9,466 bases of DNA from positions 1 to 9,466 of the forward strand of contig PCCM01000060.1 of the NCBI GenBank assembly GCA_002731735.1, read 5' to 3'. Each line of letters starts with the position of its first letter. The first letter of the stretch is position 1. The DNA is from Gemmatimonadota bacterium. Its GTDB lineage: Bacteria > Gemmatimonadota > Gemmatimonadetes > Longimicrobiales > Gaopeijiaceae. A program made the translations under genes and the position numbers. A model generated the notes under the pieces. That model saw nothing but the letters and a program-made list of their open reading frames with translations. It was not told the origin of the DNA and did no database searches. Shown piece after piece: positions 1 through 5,947 of the stretch.

Positions 1-81
1 AACAAAAGAAATCACAGCAACCGCTATCACAATCTTTGCAAATCGAATGTCATCTCTACCAAAGTATCGATTCAAATTCAT
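1..81 (-). CDS. N-terminus of a membrane or exported protein (partial)
   Basis: An open frame starts at ATG (81-79) and runs unbroken to the left edge, giving 27 residues that begin MNLNRYFGRDDIRFAK and continue into the hydrophobic stretch IVIAVAVISFV. A short polar, charged head followed by such a stretch is typical of an N-terminal membrane anchor or signal peptide, so the product probably enters or crosses the membrane. The start is chosen because a perfect AGGAGG lies 7 nt upstream. An alternative ATG at 100 yields only 14 codons before a stop. The gene lies 25 nt after the CCA end of the tRNA-Leu, leaving no clear room for its own promoter, so it may be read from the tRNA promoter. It is much richer in A+T than the rest of the window. 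The family cannot be identified from this fragment. Confidence 0.6.
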   Translation of the reverse strand, partial: MNLNRYFGRDDIRFAKIVIAVAVISFV

Positions 82-88
82 AGTCTTT

Positions 89-94
89 CCTCCT
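89..94 (-). promoter_or_regulatory. Shine-Dalgarno site of the left-edge gene
   Basis: The minus strand reads AGGAGG with 7 nt before the ATG at 81. This consensus-strength site fixes the start of the partial gene. It is the best ribosome binding site I see in the window. Confidence 0.7.
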
Positions 95-106
95 TTTCAT
101 AATTGT

Positions 107-191
107 TGGTGCGCAAGGTGGGACTCGAACCCACACGCCGCAAGACACAGGATCCTAAATCCTGCGCGTCTACCAATTCCGCCACTTTCGC
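107..191 (-). tRNA. tRNA-Leu (anticodon UAG)
   Basis: This is an 85-nt class II tRNA with an encoded CCA. The acceptor strand GCGAAAG (191-185) pairs with CTTGCGC before discriminator A and CCA (107-109); position 4 is an A-G mismatch. The D region carries the usual GGAATTGGTAGAC. The anticodon stem CAGGA/TCCTG encloses loop TTTAGGA, giving anticodon TAG, which reads CUA and, by wobble, other CUN leucine codons. A 13-nt variable region with a short stem precedes the T arm GTGGG-TTCGAGT-CCCAC. The long variable arm and the GCG...CGC acceptor ends are standard for bacterial tRNA-Leu. A protein gene starts 25 nt after the CCA end. Confidence 0.96.
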
Positions 192-231
192 AAATGTGGG
201 GCATGGAATCGGGAGGGCACCCAGCCTAGGA

Positions 232-260
232 AACATAACCGAGCCCCAAAACGCCATCAA
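232..260 (-). promoter_or_regulatory. candidate promoter of tRNA-Leu
   Basis: On the minus strand, TTGATG (260-255) and TATGTT (237-232) are separated by exactly 17 nt, each matching four of six sigma-70-type consensus bases. The -10 box lies about 40 nt upstream of the mature tRNA 5' end, leaving room for a leader removed by RNase P. Placement behind the hairpin at 284-313 fits an independent transcription unit. It was found by eye only. Confidence 0.45.
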
Positions 261-283
261 CAAGGAGTGCTACCTAAACGCCG

Positions 284-313
284 AGGGCGCGCCACCCGGA
301 GGCAACGCGCCCT
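284..313 (-). terminator. hairpin downstream of the Do protease gene
   Basis: An 8-bp perfect stem (AGGGCGCG at 284-291 against CGCGCCCT at 306-313) encloses a 14-nt loop. It lies about 40 nt past the protease stop and ahead of the tRNA promoter, where a terminator is expected. No T-tract follows on the minus strand, so intrinsic termination is not proven; it could also be an mRNA 3'-end stabiliser. Confidence 0.4.
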
Positions 314-336
314 AAAGCCCTACTCGACCCGTCTTT

Positions 337-364
337 CTTGTTATCTCGAACTTGTTATCTCGAA
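337..364. repeat. 14-bp perfect tandem duplication at the protease stop codon
   Basis: The plus-strand unit CTTGTTATCTCGAA occurs twice back to back (337-350 and 351-364) with no mismatch. On the minus strand one copy spans the last codons and TAA of the Do protease gene, and the other lies just beyond the stop in the 3' untranslated region. Confidence 0.9.
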
Positions 365-1905
365 ACTGGTACGTGCACGATCTGCTGTCTGCCGTCGTAC
401 AAGGCAAGTTGCAGCGTCACGATTTCCCCCTCTTGCACGCGGTTCATGATCCGCTCTACGTCCGATCGGTCATCGACGGACTCCCGGTTGATCGCGAGGA
501 TCTTCCAGCCGGGGGTAACTCTTCGACGTGCCGCCGGTCCGTTGATCTGAACGTCCGTGATCACCACTCCGTCCGCTTCATCGAAGCCATACTCCTGGGC
601 GTTCATCCGGTCCATGTCTTCGTATCGGAGTCCGAGCTTGTCGTCCATCCGGACTTCATCGCGCACGGATGGTGCGGCGGCCACGACCGGAGCGGGTGCC
701 TGAAGGTTGGCTTCGTCGAGTTGGACCTCCACCGTTACGAATCTGCCGTCCCTGTACACACCGACGCTGACGTCGTCACCCGGTCGTTTCATCGCGATCA
801 CTTGCTGCAGCTGTCCCGAGCGTTCGATCGGTTCGCCATCGAGTTCGACGATCACATCGTAGATGCGAAGGCCTTGGGCTTCCGCCGGCCCCCCTTCAGT
901 GAGCGTGGTCAATTCGACACCGGCAACCGTGGGCAGGCCGTACTTCTCGGCCGAGATGTCGTCGATCGCGCTCATCCCGACGCCGAGCCGGGCCCTACGT
1001 ACTCGTCCGTACTCGACCAAGTCCTCCATGACGCGGTGCGCCAGGTCGATCGGGATCGCGAATCCGTACCCTTGGTAGAATCCCGTTTCGCTGGCGATCG
1101 CGGAGTTGATGCCGACGACCTGTCCTCTGAGGTTGACCATCGGCCCTCCCGAGTTTCCGGGGTTGATCACGGCGTCGGTCTGGATGAAGTCCTCGATGGC
1201 GTAAGCGCTGATTCTGGAAGATACCCCGTCTTGCTGGAGCCCACGCTGAAGCAAATCGAGGGGGCGTCCAAGCGCGCTGACGATCCCGACGGTCACTGTG
1301 TAGTCCAGGGGACCGCTACCGCCGCTAAAGCCCGGGTTGCCGATGGCGACGATCCACTCTCCTACACGGAGGTCGGCGGAGGTCCCGAAATTGAGCTTGG
1401 TCAGACCGGGGGCGTCGATCCTGATCACCGCCACGTCCGTAAACGGATCCCGTCCCACGACCTGCGCCGGAAACGAGCGCCGATCCTGAAGAAATACCGT
1501 GAGCTGATCGGCGTCCTCGACTACGTGGTTGTTGGTAAGGATGTAACCATCATCGGAGACGATGAACCCGCTTCCTCCGGACACGCGGTCAGGTCGATCC
1601 TGCGGACCCTGGTCCTGACGGAAGGGGTCTGCCCGCCGCGGGGCGCTCGCCGGAGATCTCCGGCGAGCCTCGATCCGTACCACCGCGGGTGTGACGGTCC
1701 CGGCGACGTTGACAAACGCGTCGCTGAGGTCGAGCGCCGGCTGCACGGCCTCGATCGGGATTTGCGGCTCGGTCCCAATCTCGGGCATGACGTTTGATAC
1801 ACCACCCCACCCGAGGGCGGACGCGATTCCGAGCCCCATGAGAGAGGCAGTCGCCGTAAGTAAGGCTATTTTCATTTTGGCACGAAACGGATCATAAATG
1901 GACAT
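355..1905 (-). CDS. Do/HtrA-family serine protease with two PDZ domains
   Basis: This 516-residue protein is an envelope protease of the DegP/DegQ (HtrA, S1C) type, which degrades misfolded or mislocalised proteins outside the cytoplasm. Residues 11-33 form a hydrophobic signal peptide or anchor (MKIALLTATASLMGLGIASA). The trypsin-like domain spans about 65-290 with the full catalytic triad: His127 in TNNHVV, Asp157 in DPFTDVAV and Ser252 in NPGNSGGP. A charged, Arg/Pro-rich loop (about 81-108) sits where DegP carries its LA loop but is shorter. PDZ1 lies at about 300-395 and PDZ2 at about 425-515. An upstream in-frame ATG at 1968 would add 21 residues, but the ATG at 1905 has GAGGAA just before it and puts the signal sequence near the N-terminus. 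The gene is 152 nt downstream of dnaK in the same direction. DegP, DegQ and DegS-like members cannot be separated from sequence alone, though two PDZ domains argue against DegS. Confidence 0.95.
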   Translation of the reverse strand: MSIYDPFRAKMKIALLTATASLMGLGIASALGWGGVSNVMPEIGTEPQIPIEAVQPALDLSDAFVNVAGTVTPAVVRIEARRRSPASAPRRADPFRQDQGPQDRPDRVSGGSGFIVSDDGYILTNNHVVEDADQLTVFLQDRRSFPAQVVGRDPFTDVAVIRIDAPGLTKLNFGTSADLRVGEWIVAIGNPGFSGGSGPLDYTVTVGIVSALGRPLDLLQRGLQQDGVSSRISAYAIEDFIQTDAVINPGNSGGPMVNLRGQVVGINSAIASETGFYQGYGFAIPIDLAHRVMEDLVEYGRVRRARLGVGMSAIDDISAEKYGLPTVAGVELTTLTEGGPAEAQGLRIYDVIVELDGEPIERSGQLQQVIAMKRPGDDVSVGVYRDGRFVTVEVQLDEANLQAPAPVVAAAPSVRDEVRMDDKLGLRYEDMDRMNAQEYGFDEADGVVITDVQINGPAARRRVTPGWKILAINRESVDDRSDVERIMNRVQEGEIVTLQLALYDGRQQIVHVPVSR

Positions 1906-2041
1906 GTTCCTCAGCTTCCGTTGGAACGAATAAGCGGGCGAACCCACCACGCGGCACCTACTACACAAACGCGAACCTCGTGGTCCACTCTAAACATCCA
2001 CCTCTCTCGGATCAACTTCAAGTCGAGCAGGGTTGTCTCTC

Positions 2042-2059
2042 AGGAGGGTGAGCCCTCCT
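2042..2059 (-). terminator. tight hairpin overlapping the dnaK stop codon
   Basis: AGGAGGG (2042-2048) and CCCTCCT (2053-2059) form a perfect 7-bp stem with a 4-nt loop. The stem includes two bases of the dnaK TAG. There is no following T-tract on the minus strand, so it is a weak or non-canonical terminator at best. It could attenuate transcription into the protease gene or protect the dnaK mRNA 3' end. Confidence 0.4.
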
Positions 2060-3986
2060 AGTCGACGATCTCGTAGTCGGCCTCGATGACCTCCTCGTCC
2101 GCGGCTTTGTCCCCCGCGTCCTCTGCGTCCGTTTCGGCGTCGGCTTCCCCTTCCGCGCTCTCGTCGCCTTCGCCCTCGGCGGCTTGTGATTGATACATTT
2201 CCTGGCCGGCGGCGCTGAACGCCTGCATGAGTTCGTCCCGGGCGGTGTTGAACGCCTCCGTATCTTCTCCCTTGAGGGCTTCCTTGGCGCTTTCCACGGT
2301 TTCGTCGAGCCGTTCCTTCGTGCTCTCGGAGACTTGGTCACTCCATTCGGCCGAATCCTTCTCGACCTGATAGACGAGCGAGTCGAGTTGGTTACGTGCC
2401 TCGACGTTCGCCCGGCGCTCTTCGTCCTCTCCGGCGTGCGCCTCGGCGTCCTTGACCATCTTCTCGACCTCGCTGTCGCTCAAGCCGCTCGACGACTCGA
2501 TACGGATCTTCTGCTCCTTGCCCGTGGTGTTGTCCTTGGCCTTCACGTGCAGGATCCCGTTGGCGTCGATGTCGAAGGTGACCTCGACCTGGGGCATACC
2601 ACGCTGTGCCGGCGGGATGCCCGTGAGTTGGAACTTGCCGATGGTCTTGTTGTCGAGTGCCATCTTCCGCTCGCCCTGGAGCACGTGGATTTCGACCGTG
2701 GTCTGGTTGTCTTCGGCCGTCGAGAAAATTTCGGCTTTTTCGGTCGGGATCGTGGTGTTTCTTTGGATCAGCGGGGTCATCACGCTGCCGAGCGTCTCGA
2801 TGCCCAGTGACAGCGGGGTGACGTCCAGGAGCAACACGTCGGTCACGTCTCCGGACAGAACACCGGCTTGGATGGACGCACCTACGCCGACGACTTCGTC
2901 GGGGTTCACACCCTTGTGGGGCTCCTTACCGAAGAACTCCTCGACCACTTCTTGGATCTTGGGGATCCTCGTCGAACCTCCGACCAAAATCACCTCGTCG
3001 ATGGCCGACGGCTCGATCCCGGCGTCCTTGAGCGCCTGCTTCATCGGCGGCAGCGTGCGCTGGATCAGGTCATCGACCAACTGCTCGAACTTCGCTCTCG
3101 TGAGTGAATAGTTGAGGTGCTTTGGCCCTTCCTGGGTCGCAGTGATGAAGGGCAGGTTGATGTCGGTCTGCTGGGTCGAAGAAAGCTCCATCTTGGCCTT
3201 TTCCGACGCCTCTTTCAGGCGCTGAAGCGCCATCGGGTCTTTGGAGAGGTCGATCCCCTGGTCCTTCTTGAACTCAGTGACCAGCCAGTCGATGACCTTC
3301 TGGTCGAAGTCATCACCACCCAGGTGCGTGTCTCCGTTGGTCGATTTCACCTCGAAAACGCCGTCGCCCAGCTCGAGGACGGATATGTCGTACGTGCCAC
3401 CTCCGAGGTCGAATACGGCGATCTTCTCGTCGGTTTTCTTGTCGAGGCCGTAAGCCAGCGCGGCGGCGGTGGGCTCGTTGATAATACGAAGTACTTCGAG
3501 GCCCGCGACTTTACCCGCGTCCTTGGTGGCCTGGCGCTGAGCGTCGTTGAAGTAGGCCGGCACCGTGATGACCGCCTGTTGGACCGTCTGGCCCAAGTAG
3601 TCTTCGGCGGTCTGCTTCATCTTCTGAAGGATCATCGCCGAGATCTCGGGGGGCGTGAACGTATTGTCCGCGTTCGGGACCTTGATCTCCACACGTCCCT
3701 TGGAGTCGGTCTTGACCTGGTAGGGCACGAGTTTCTGTTCTGCGGTAACCTCGTCGCCCTTGCGGCCCATGAACCGTTTGATCGAGAAGATGGTGTTCTC
3801 GGGGTTGGTGATCGCCTGGCGGCGAGCCACTTGGCCCACGAGCCGTTCACCGTCCTTAGTGAACGCTACCACGGAAGGTGTGGTCCGGCCGCCCTCCGAG
3901 TTGGGGATCACAACAGGCTCTCCGCCCTCCATGACCGCTACGACCGAATTGGTGGTTCCCAGATCGATCCCGATAACCTTTCCCAT
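2058..3986 (-). CDS. dnaK: molecular chaperone DnaK (Hsp70)
   Basis: This 642-residue protein is of normal full length for DnaK, the ATP-dependent cytosolic Hsp70 that binds exposed hydrophobic segments and cycles with DnaJ and GrpE. The nucleotide-binding domain (1 to about 382) shows phosphate motif 1 GIDLGTTNS (6-14), VPAYFNDAQRQATKDAG (142-158), phosphate motif 2 FDLGGGTYD (192-200) with Thr198 at the autophosphorylation position, and the adenosine motif VGGSTRIP (335-342). The interdomain linker is DVLLLDVTP (383-391). The substrate-binding beta domain (about 393-500) and the helical lid follow. An acidic, low-complexity tail (about 604-632) ends in EEVIEADYEIVD, like the conserved bacterial DnaK terminus. 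The ATG at 3986 has GGGGAG 5 nt upstream. grpE and dnaJ are not adjacent in this window: thiD lies upstream and a Do protease downstream. No CIRCE inverted repeat was found upstream. Confidence 0.99.
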   Translation of the reverse strand: MGKVIGIDLGTTNSVVAVMEGGEPVVIPNSEGGRTTPSVVAFTKDGERLVGQVARRQAITNPENTIFSIKRFMGRKGDEVTAEQKLVPYQVKTDSKGRVEIKVPNADNTFTPPEISAMILQKMKQTAEDYLGQTVQQAVITVPAYFNDAQRQATKDAGKVAGLEVLRIINEPTAAALAYGLDKKTDEKIAVFDLGGGTYDISVLELGDGVFEVKSTNGDTHLGGDDFDQKVIDWLVTEFKKDQGIDLSKDPMALQRLKEASEKAKMELSSTQQTDINLPFITATQEGPKHLNYSLTRAKFEQLVDDLIQRTLPPMKQALKDAGIEPSAIDEVILVGGSTRIPKIQEVVEEFFGKEPHKGVNPDEVVGVGASIQAGVLSGDVTDVLLLDVTPLSLGIETLGSVMTPLIQRNTTIPTEKAEIFSTAEDNQTTVEIHVLQGERKMALDNKTIGKFQLTGIPPAQRGMPQVEVTFDIDANGILHVKAKDNTTGKEQKIRIESSSGLSDSEVEKMVKDAEAHAGEDEERRANVEARNQLDSLVYQVEKDSAEWSDQVSESTKERLDETVESAKEALKGEDTEAFNTARDELMQAFSAAGQEMYQSQAAEGEGDESAEGEADAETDAEDAGDKAADEEVIEADYEIVD

Positions 3987-4070
3987 GTTTGCTCCCCGAA
4001 TGCGCCAAGGCCGCTACGGCCAGATGGTTAGAAGACGGGCGACGGGTCCGCTTGGCGGTCCTGGGCGTCG

Positions 4071-4099
4071 TCAATACGTTCCGGTCCGTGAGTTTGCAA
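4071..4099 (-). promoter_or_regulatory. possible dnaK promoter
   Basis: On the minus strand TTGCAA (4099-4094) is followed after 17 nt by TATTGA (4076-4071), matching four and three of six sigma-70-type positions. It lies past the thiD terminator-like hairpin and about 85 nt before the dnaK start. The match is weak, and a promoter for an alternative heat-shock sigma factor could equally be the real one. Confidence 0.22.
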
Positions 4100-4114
4100 T
4101 CATCATGCCGGACC

Positions 4115-4148
4115 AAAAGGCCTGAAAGCCGTCAAACTGGCGGCCTTT
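4115..4148 (-). terminator. probable intrinsic terminator of thiD
   Basis: On the minus strand AAAGGCC (4148-4142) pairs with GGCCTTT (4122-4116), with a further GCC/GGC pairing inside the loop, and the stem runs into TTTT. It sits 65 nt past the thiD stop and before the dnaK leader. The stem is flanked by A and T runs on both sides, as in bidirectional terminators, though only the minus-strand gene needs it here. Confidence 0.55.
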
Positions 4149-4212
4149 CGGGGTATGCATGTCAAAACGGCAGGTCCTTGGGCCGGCGCCCCGGATTAGG
4201 GGATCGAGTCCA

Positions 4213-5043
4213 TCACTCCGAGCCCTCACGGGAATCTGGACGAGCTTGCACGAAGTGGTTGATCGGCCCGCGCCCCGCACCCAATCCCGGTGCGCTAGCC
4301 AGCGCCCGGGCAACGAAGTCCACGGCCGCATCGGCCGCATCAAGGAGCGGCCGTCCCGCCGCCAGGCCCGCCGCCAGCGCTGCGGAGAGCGTACAGCCTG
4401 TGCCGTGCCCGGCGGACGTGTGCAGACGGGGCCGGGACCAGGTATGCTCGCCCTCCTGGGTCAGTAGCAGATCGACGGCCTCATGCCCCTCGAAGTGCCC
4501 GCCTTTCACGAGGGCGGCACGAGCACCGAGGTTGAGGAGCGCCCGGGCCGCGTCCGCGAGATCGCTCGGAGCTTCGATCGGCAAACCGGTCAGGATGCGC
4601 GCTTCATCCAGATTTGGGGTCACGACGGTGGCCAGCGGCACGAGTTTGCGCCGGATGGTGTCCTCAGCCTCGCTATCGAGGAGACGGTGTCCGCTCGTAG
4701 AGATCATCACCGGGTCGAGCACGTAGTTGGGTAGCCCATGTTCATCGATCGCGTGGGCCACACACTCCACCAACGCAGCGCTGGCGAGCATGCCAGTCTT
4801 GAACGCATCAGGCGGAATGTCCGTGGCCACCGCCCGGATCTGCTCGCAGACGATTTCTTCGGGGAGAGGGTACACGGCAGCGACCTCTGTTGTGTTTTGA
4901 GCGGTCACCGCAGTGAGTGCGCTACAGCCGAAAACGCCGAACGCATGGAACGTCTTGAGGTCGGCCTGGATACCGGCCCCACCTCCGCTGTCGCTTCCTG
5001 CGATTGTGAGGGCTATGGGAGATGGGTTATCCATGGAGTCCAT
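4213..5043 (-). CDS. thiD: hydroxymethylpyrimidine / HMP-phosphate kinase
   Basis: This 276-residue ribokinase-fold enzyme phosphorylates 4-amino-5-hydroxymethyl-2-methylpyrimidine and its monophosphate to supply the pyrimidine half of thiamine in the cytosol. It shows the N-terminal substrate motif AGSDSGGGAGIQADLKTF (15-32), TAVTAQNT (44-51), LDPVMISTSG (109-118), VTPNLDEARIL (141-151), LVKGGH (178-183) and the HGTGCTLSAA motif (213-222) with the catalytic Cys217. E. coli ThiD has 266 residues, so length is normal. Two starts are possible: ATG at 5043, and ATG at 5034 three codons later, which has GGA 5 nt upstream and may be the true one. No other thi gene is present, so it looks like a stand-alone gene. 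It diverges from the RNA methyltransferase gene with only 32 nt between the two starts, so the promoters must overlap coding sequence. A pyridoxal kinase role is less likely given the HGTGCT and AGSDSGGG signatures. Confidence 0.96.
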   Translation of the reverse strand: MDSMDNPSPIALTIAGSDSGGGAGIQADLKTFHAFGVFGCSALTAVTAQNTTEVAAVYPLPEEIVCEQIRAVATDIPPDAFKTGMLASAALVECVAHAIDEHGLPNYVLDPVMISTSGHRLLDSEAEDTIRRKLVPLATVVTPNLDEARILTGLPIEAPSDLADAARALLNLGARAALVKGGHFEGHEAVDLLLTQEGEHTWSRPRLHTSAGHGTGCTLSAALAAGLAAGRPLLDAADAAVDFVARALASAPGLGAGRGPINHFVQARPDSREGSE

Positions 5044-5075
5044 ATTGATCGGAACGCGAAAGCCGAGTGAGACGG

Positions 5076-5876
5076 ATGTTGAGCAAGAATAGACGACAAC
5101 TCATCGAGCGGCTCAAGACGCGCAAGGGTCGGCCGCGCGAAGGACTCGTGCTGGTCGAGGGCGTGCGTGCGTCGGCCGAGGCGTTGGCAGCCGGGGCCGA
5201 CATCCGGTTTGTGGTCCGGTCGCCTCGACTGCTCGGTACCGAGGCCGGTCGGACCCTCGCCTCCGCGCTGACGGGGCGGGAGCTGCAGACGGACGGCGTG
5301 GACGTGACCGAATTGACCGATGTCGAACTGGCCGATGCCGAGCTGGCCGAGCTCTCGGATACCGAGCACCCGCAGGGTGTCCTGTGCGTATGCAGCGAGC
5401 CGAGCCTCGATCTCGCTCAGCTCCGGATCGGCACCCCGGCCACGGTATTGCTCCTGGATGGGTTGCAGGACCCCGGTAACCTGGGCACACTCATCCGGGC
5501 TGCCAGGGCCTTTGGTGTGGACGCGGTGATCGTCCTAGATGGGTCCGTCGACCCGTGGAATCCGAAAGCCGTTCGTGCTGCCGCTGGGGCCAGCTTCCGT
5601 ACACAGATCACCCGGGCGGTGTGGGCCGAGGCACGGCTGTGGATGGAAGAACAGAGCATCGAGATTCTGGCCGCCGATCCGTCCGGCGACGATGTTCGTT
5701 CGTTCCAAACCGCCGGATCCTGGGCTCTGGCGGTGGGCAACGAGGGTGCCGGACTGCGGCCCGACATCGTGGCGGCATCCACGAAACGCTTCGCGATCCC
5801 GATGCCGGGTAACGCGGAATCCTTGAATGCTGGGGTCGCTGGTTCAATCCTCCTTTATAGCCTGCTTACGCGATAG
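5076..5876 (+). CDS. SpoU/TrmH-family RNA 2'-O-ribose methyltransferase
   Basis: This 266-residue enzyme of the SPOUT superfamily transfers a methyl group from S-adenosylmethionine to a ribose 2'-OH of rRNA or tRNA; the target base is not predictable here. The N-terminal part (about 1-110) is the L30e-like RNA-binding domain, starting with a basic stretch and VEGVRASAEAL. The knotted catalytic domain carries the three family motifs: motif 1 LDGLQDPGNLGTLIRAA (127-143) with Asn135 and Arg141, motif 2 VGNEGAGL (220-227), and motif 3 IPMPGNAESLNAGVAGSILL (241-260). A GTG at 5067 is in frame, but ATG at 5076 gives the usual MLSKNRRQLI opening; neither start has a strong ribosome binding site. The 3' end of the gene, encoding YSLLTR, is the first part of a degenerate 22-nt tandem repeat that continues into the next intergenic region. 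It diverges from thiD and is followed 71 nt later by a prepilin peptidase gene. Confidence 0.94.
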   Translation: MLSKNRRQLIERLKTRKGRPREGLVLVEGVRASAEALAAGADIRFVVRSPRLLGTEAGRTLASALTGRELQTDGVDVTELTDVELADAELAELSDTEHPQGVLCVCSEPSLDLAQLRIGTPATVLLLDGLQDPGNLGTLIRAARAFGVDAVIVLDGSVDPWNPKAVRAAAGASFRTQITRAVWAEARLWMEEQSIEILAADPSGDDVRSFQTAGSWALAVGNEGAGLRPDIVAASTKRFAIPMPGNAESLNAGVAGSILLYSLLTR

Positions 5877-5934
5877 TTGGCTTACCCGTGCTTCATAGTC
5901 TGCTGACCGGTGCTTCATAGTCTGATTACCCGTG
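5853..5934. repeat. degenerate 22-nt tandem repeat
   Basis: Two near-identical 22-nt units lie end to end at 5881-5902 and 5903-5924 with 2 mismatches; they share 15 identical nt (5888-5902 and 5910-5924). A partial unit follows at 5925-5934 (one mismatch in 10). Upstream, 5853-5864 matches the second half of the unit (2 mismatches in 12). The stretch 5865-5880 matches a unit lacking 6 internal nt, joining its first 8 nt (CTTACGCG) to its last 8 (ATAGTTGG). The unit begins like CTTACCCG and ends ATAGTCTG. The first part encodes the C-terminus and TAG of the methyltransferase. Confidence 0.75.
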
Positions 5935-5938
5935 GGAG
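5934..5938 (+). promoter_or_regulatory. Shine-Dalgarno site supporting a TTG start
   Basis: GGGAG ends 9 nt before the TTG at 5948. It is the main reason to accept this non-ATG start for the prepilin peptidase, because the next in-frame methionine (residue 21) would cut into the first membrane segment. Confidence 0.55.
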
Positions 5939-5947
5939 TGTAGCGCT

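Noticed and set aside
103..315. Small plus-strand frames across the tRNA and its upstream region
   Set aside because: They run through the tRNA gene in antisense and have no ribosome binding site or protein-like composition.
352..1797. A 481-codon open frame on the plus strand, antisense to the Do protease gene
   Set aside because: It is exactly opposite a clear protease gene, has no recognisable motif and is rich in His, Arg and Asp as expected from the complement of G+C-biased codons.
1905..1968. N-terminal extension of the Do protease from the upstream ATG
   Set aside because: It would place 21 mainly polar and basic residues before the signal peptide and has no better ribosome binding site than the ATG at 1905.
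1906..2057. Promoter for the Do protease gene
   Set aside because: The best pair on the minus strand, TTGAAG with GATGTT 17 nt later, matches the -10 consensus at only three positions, too weak to list as a feature.
3117..4031. A 304-codon plus-strand frame antisense to dnaK
   Set aside because: Long antisense frames over dnaK are a known artefact of its codon use; the translation has no domain signature and dnaK on the other strand is certain.
3987..4212. CIRCE element or sigma-32-type promoter before dnaK
   Set aside because: I read this region on both strands and found no TTAGCACTC/GAGTGCTAA pair and no clear CTTGAAA...CCCCAT combination.
5881..5934. CRISPR-like array in the 22-nt repeats
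   Set aside because: The copies are directly adjacent with no spacers, and they derive from the end of a coding gene.
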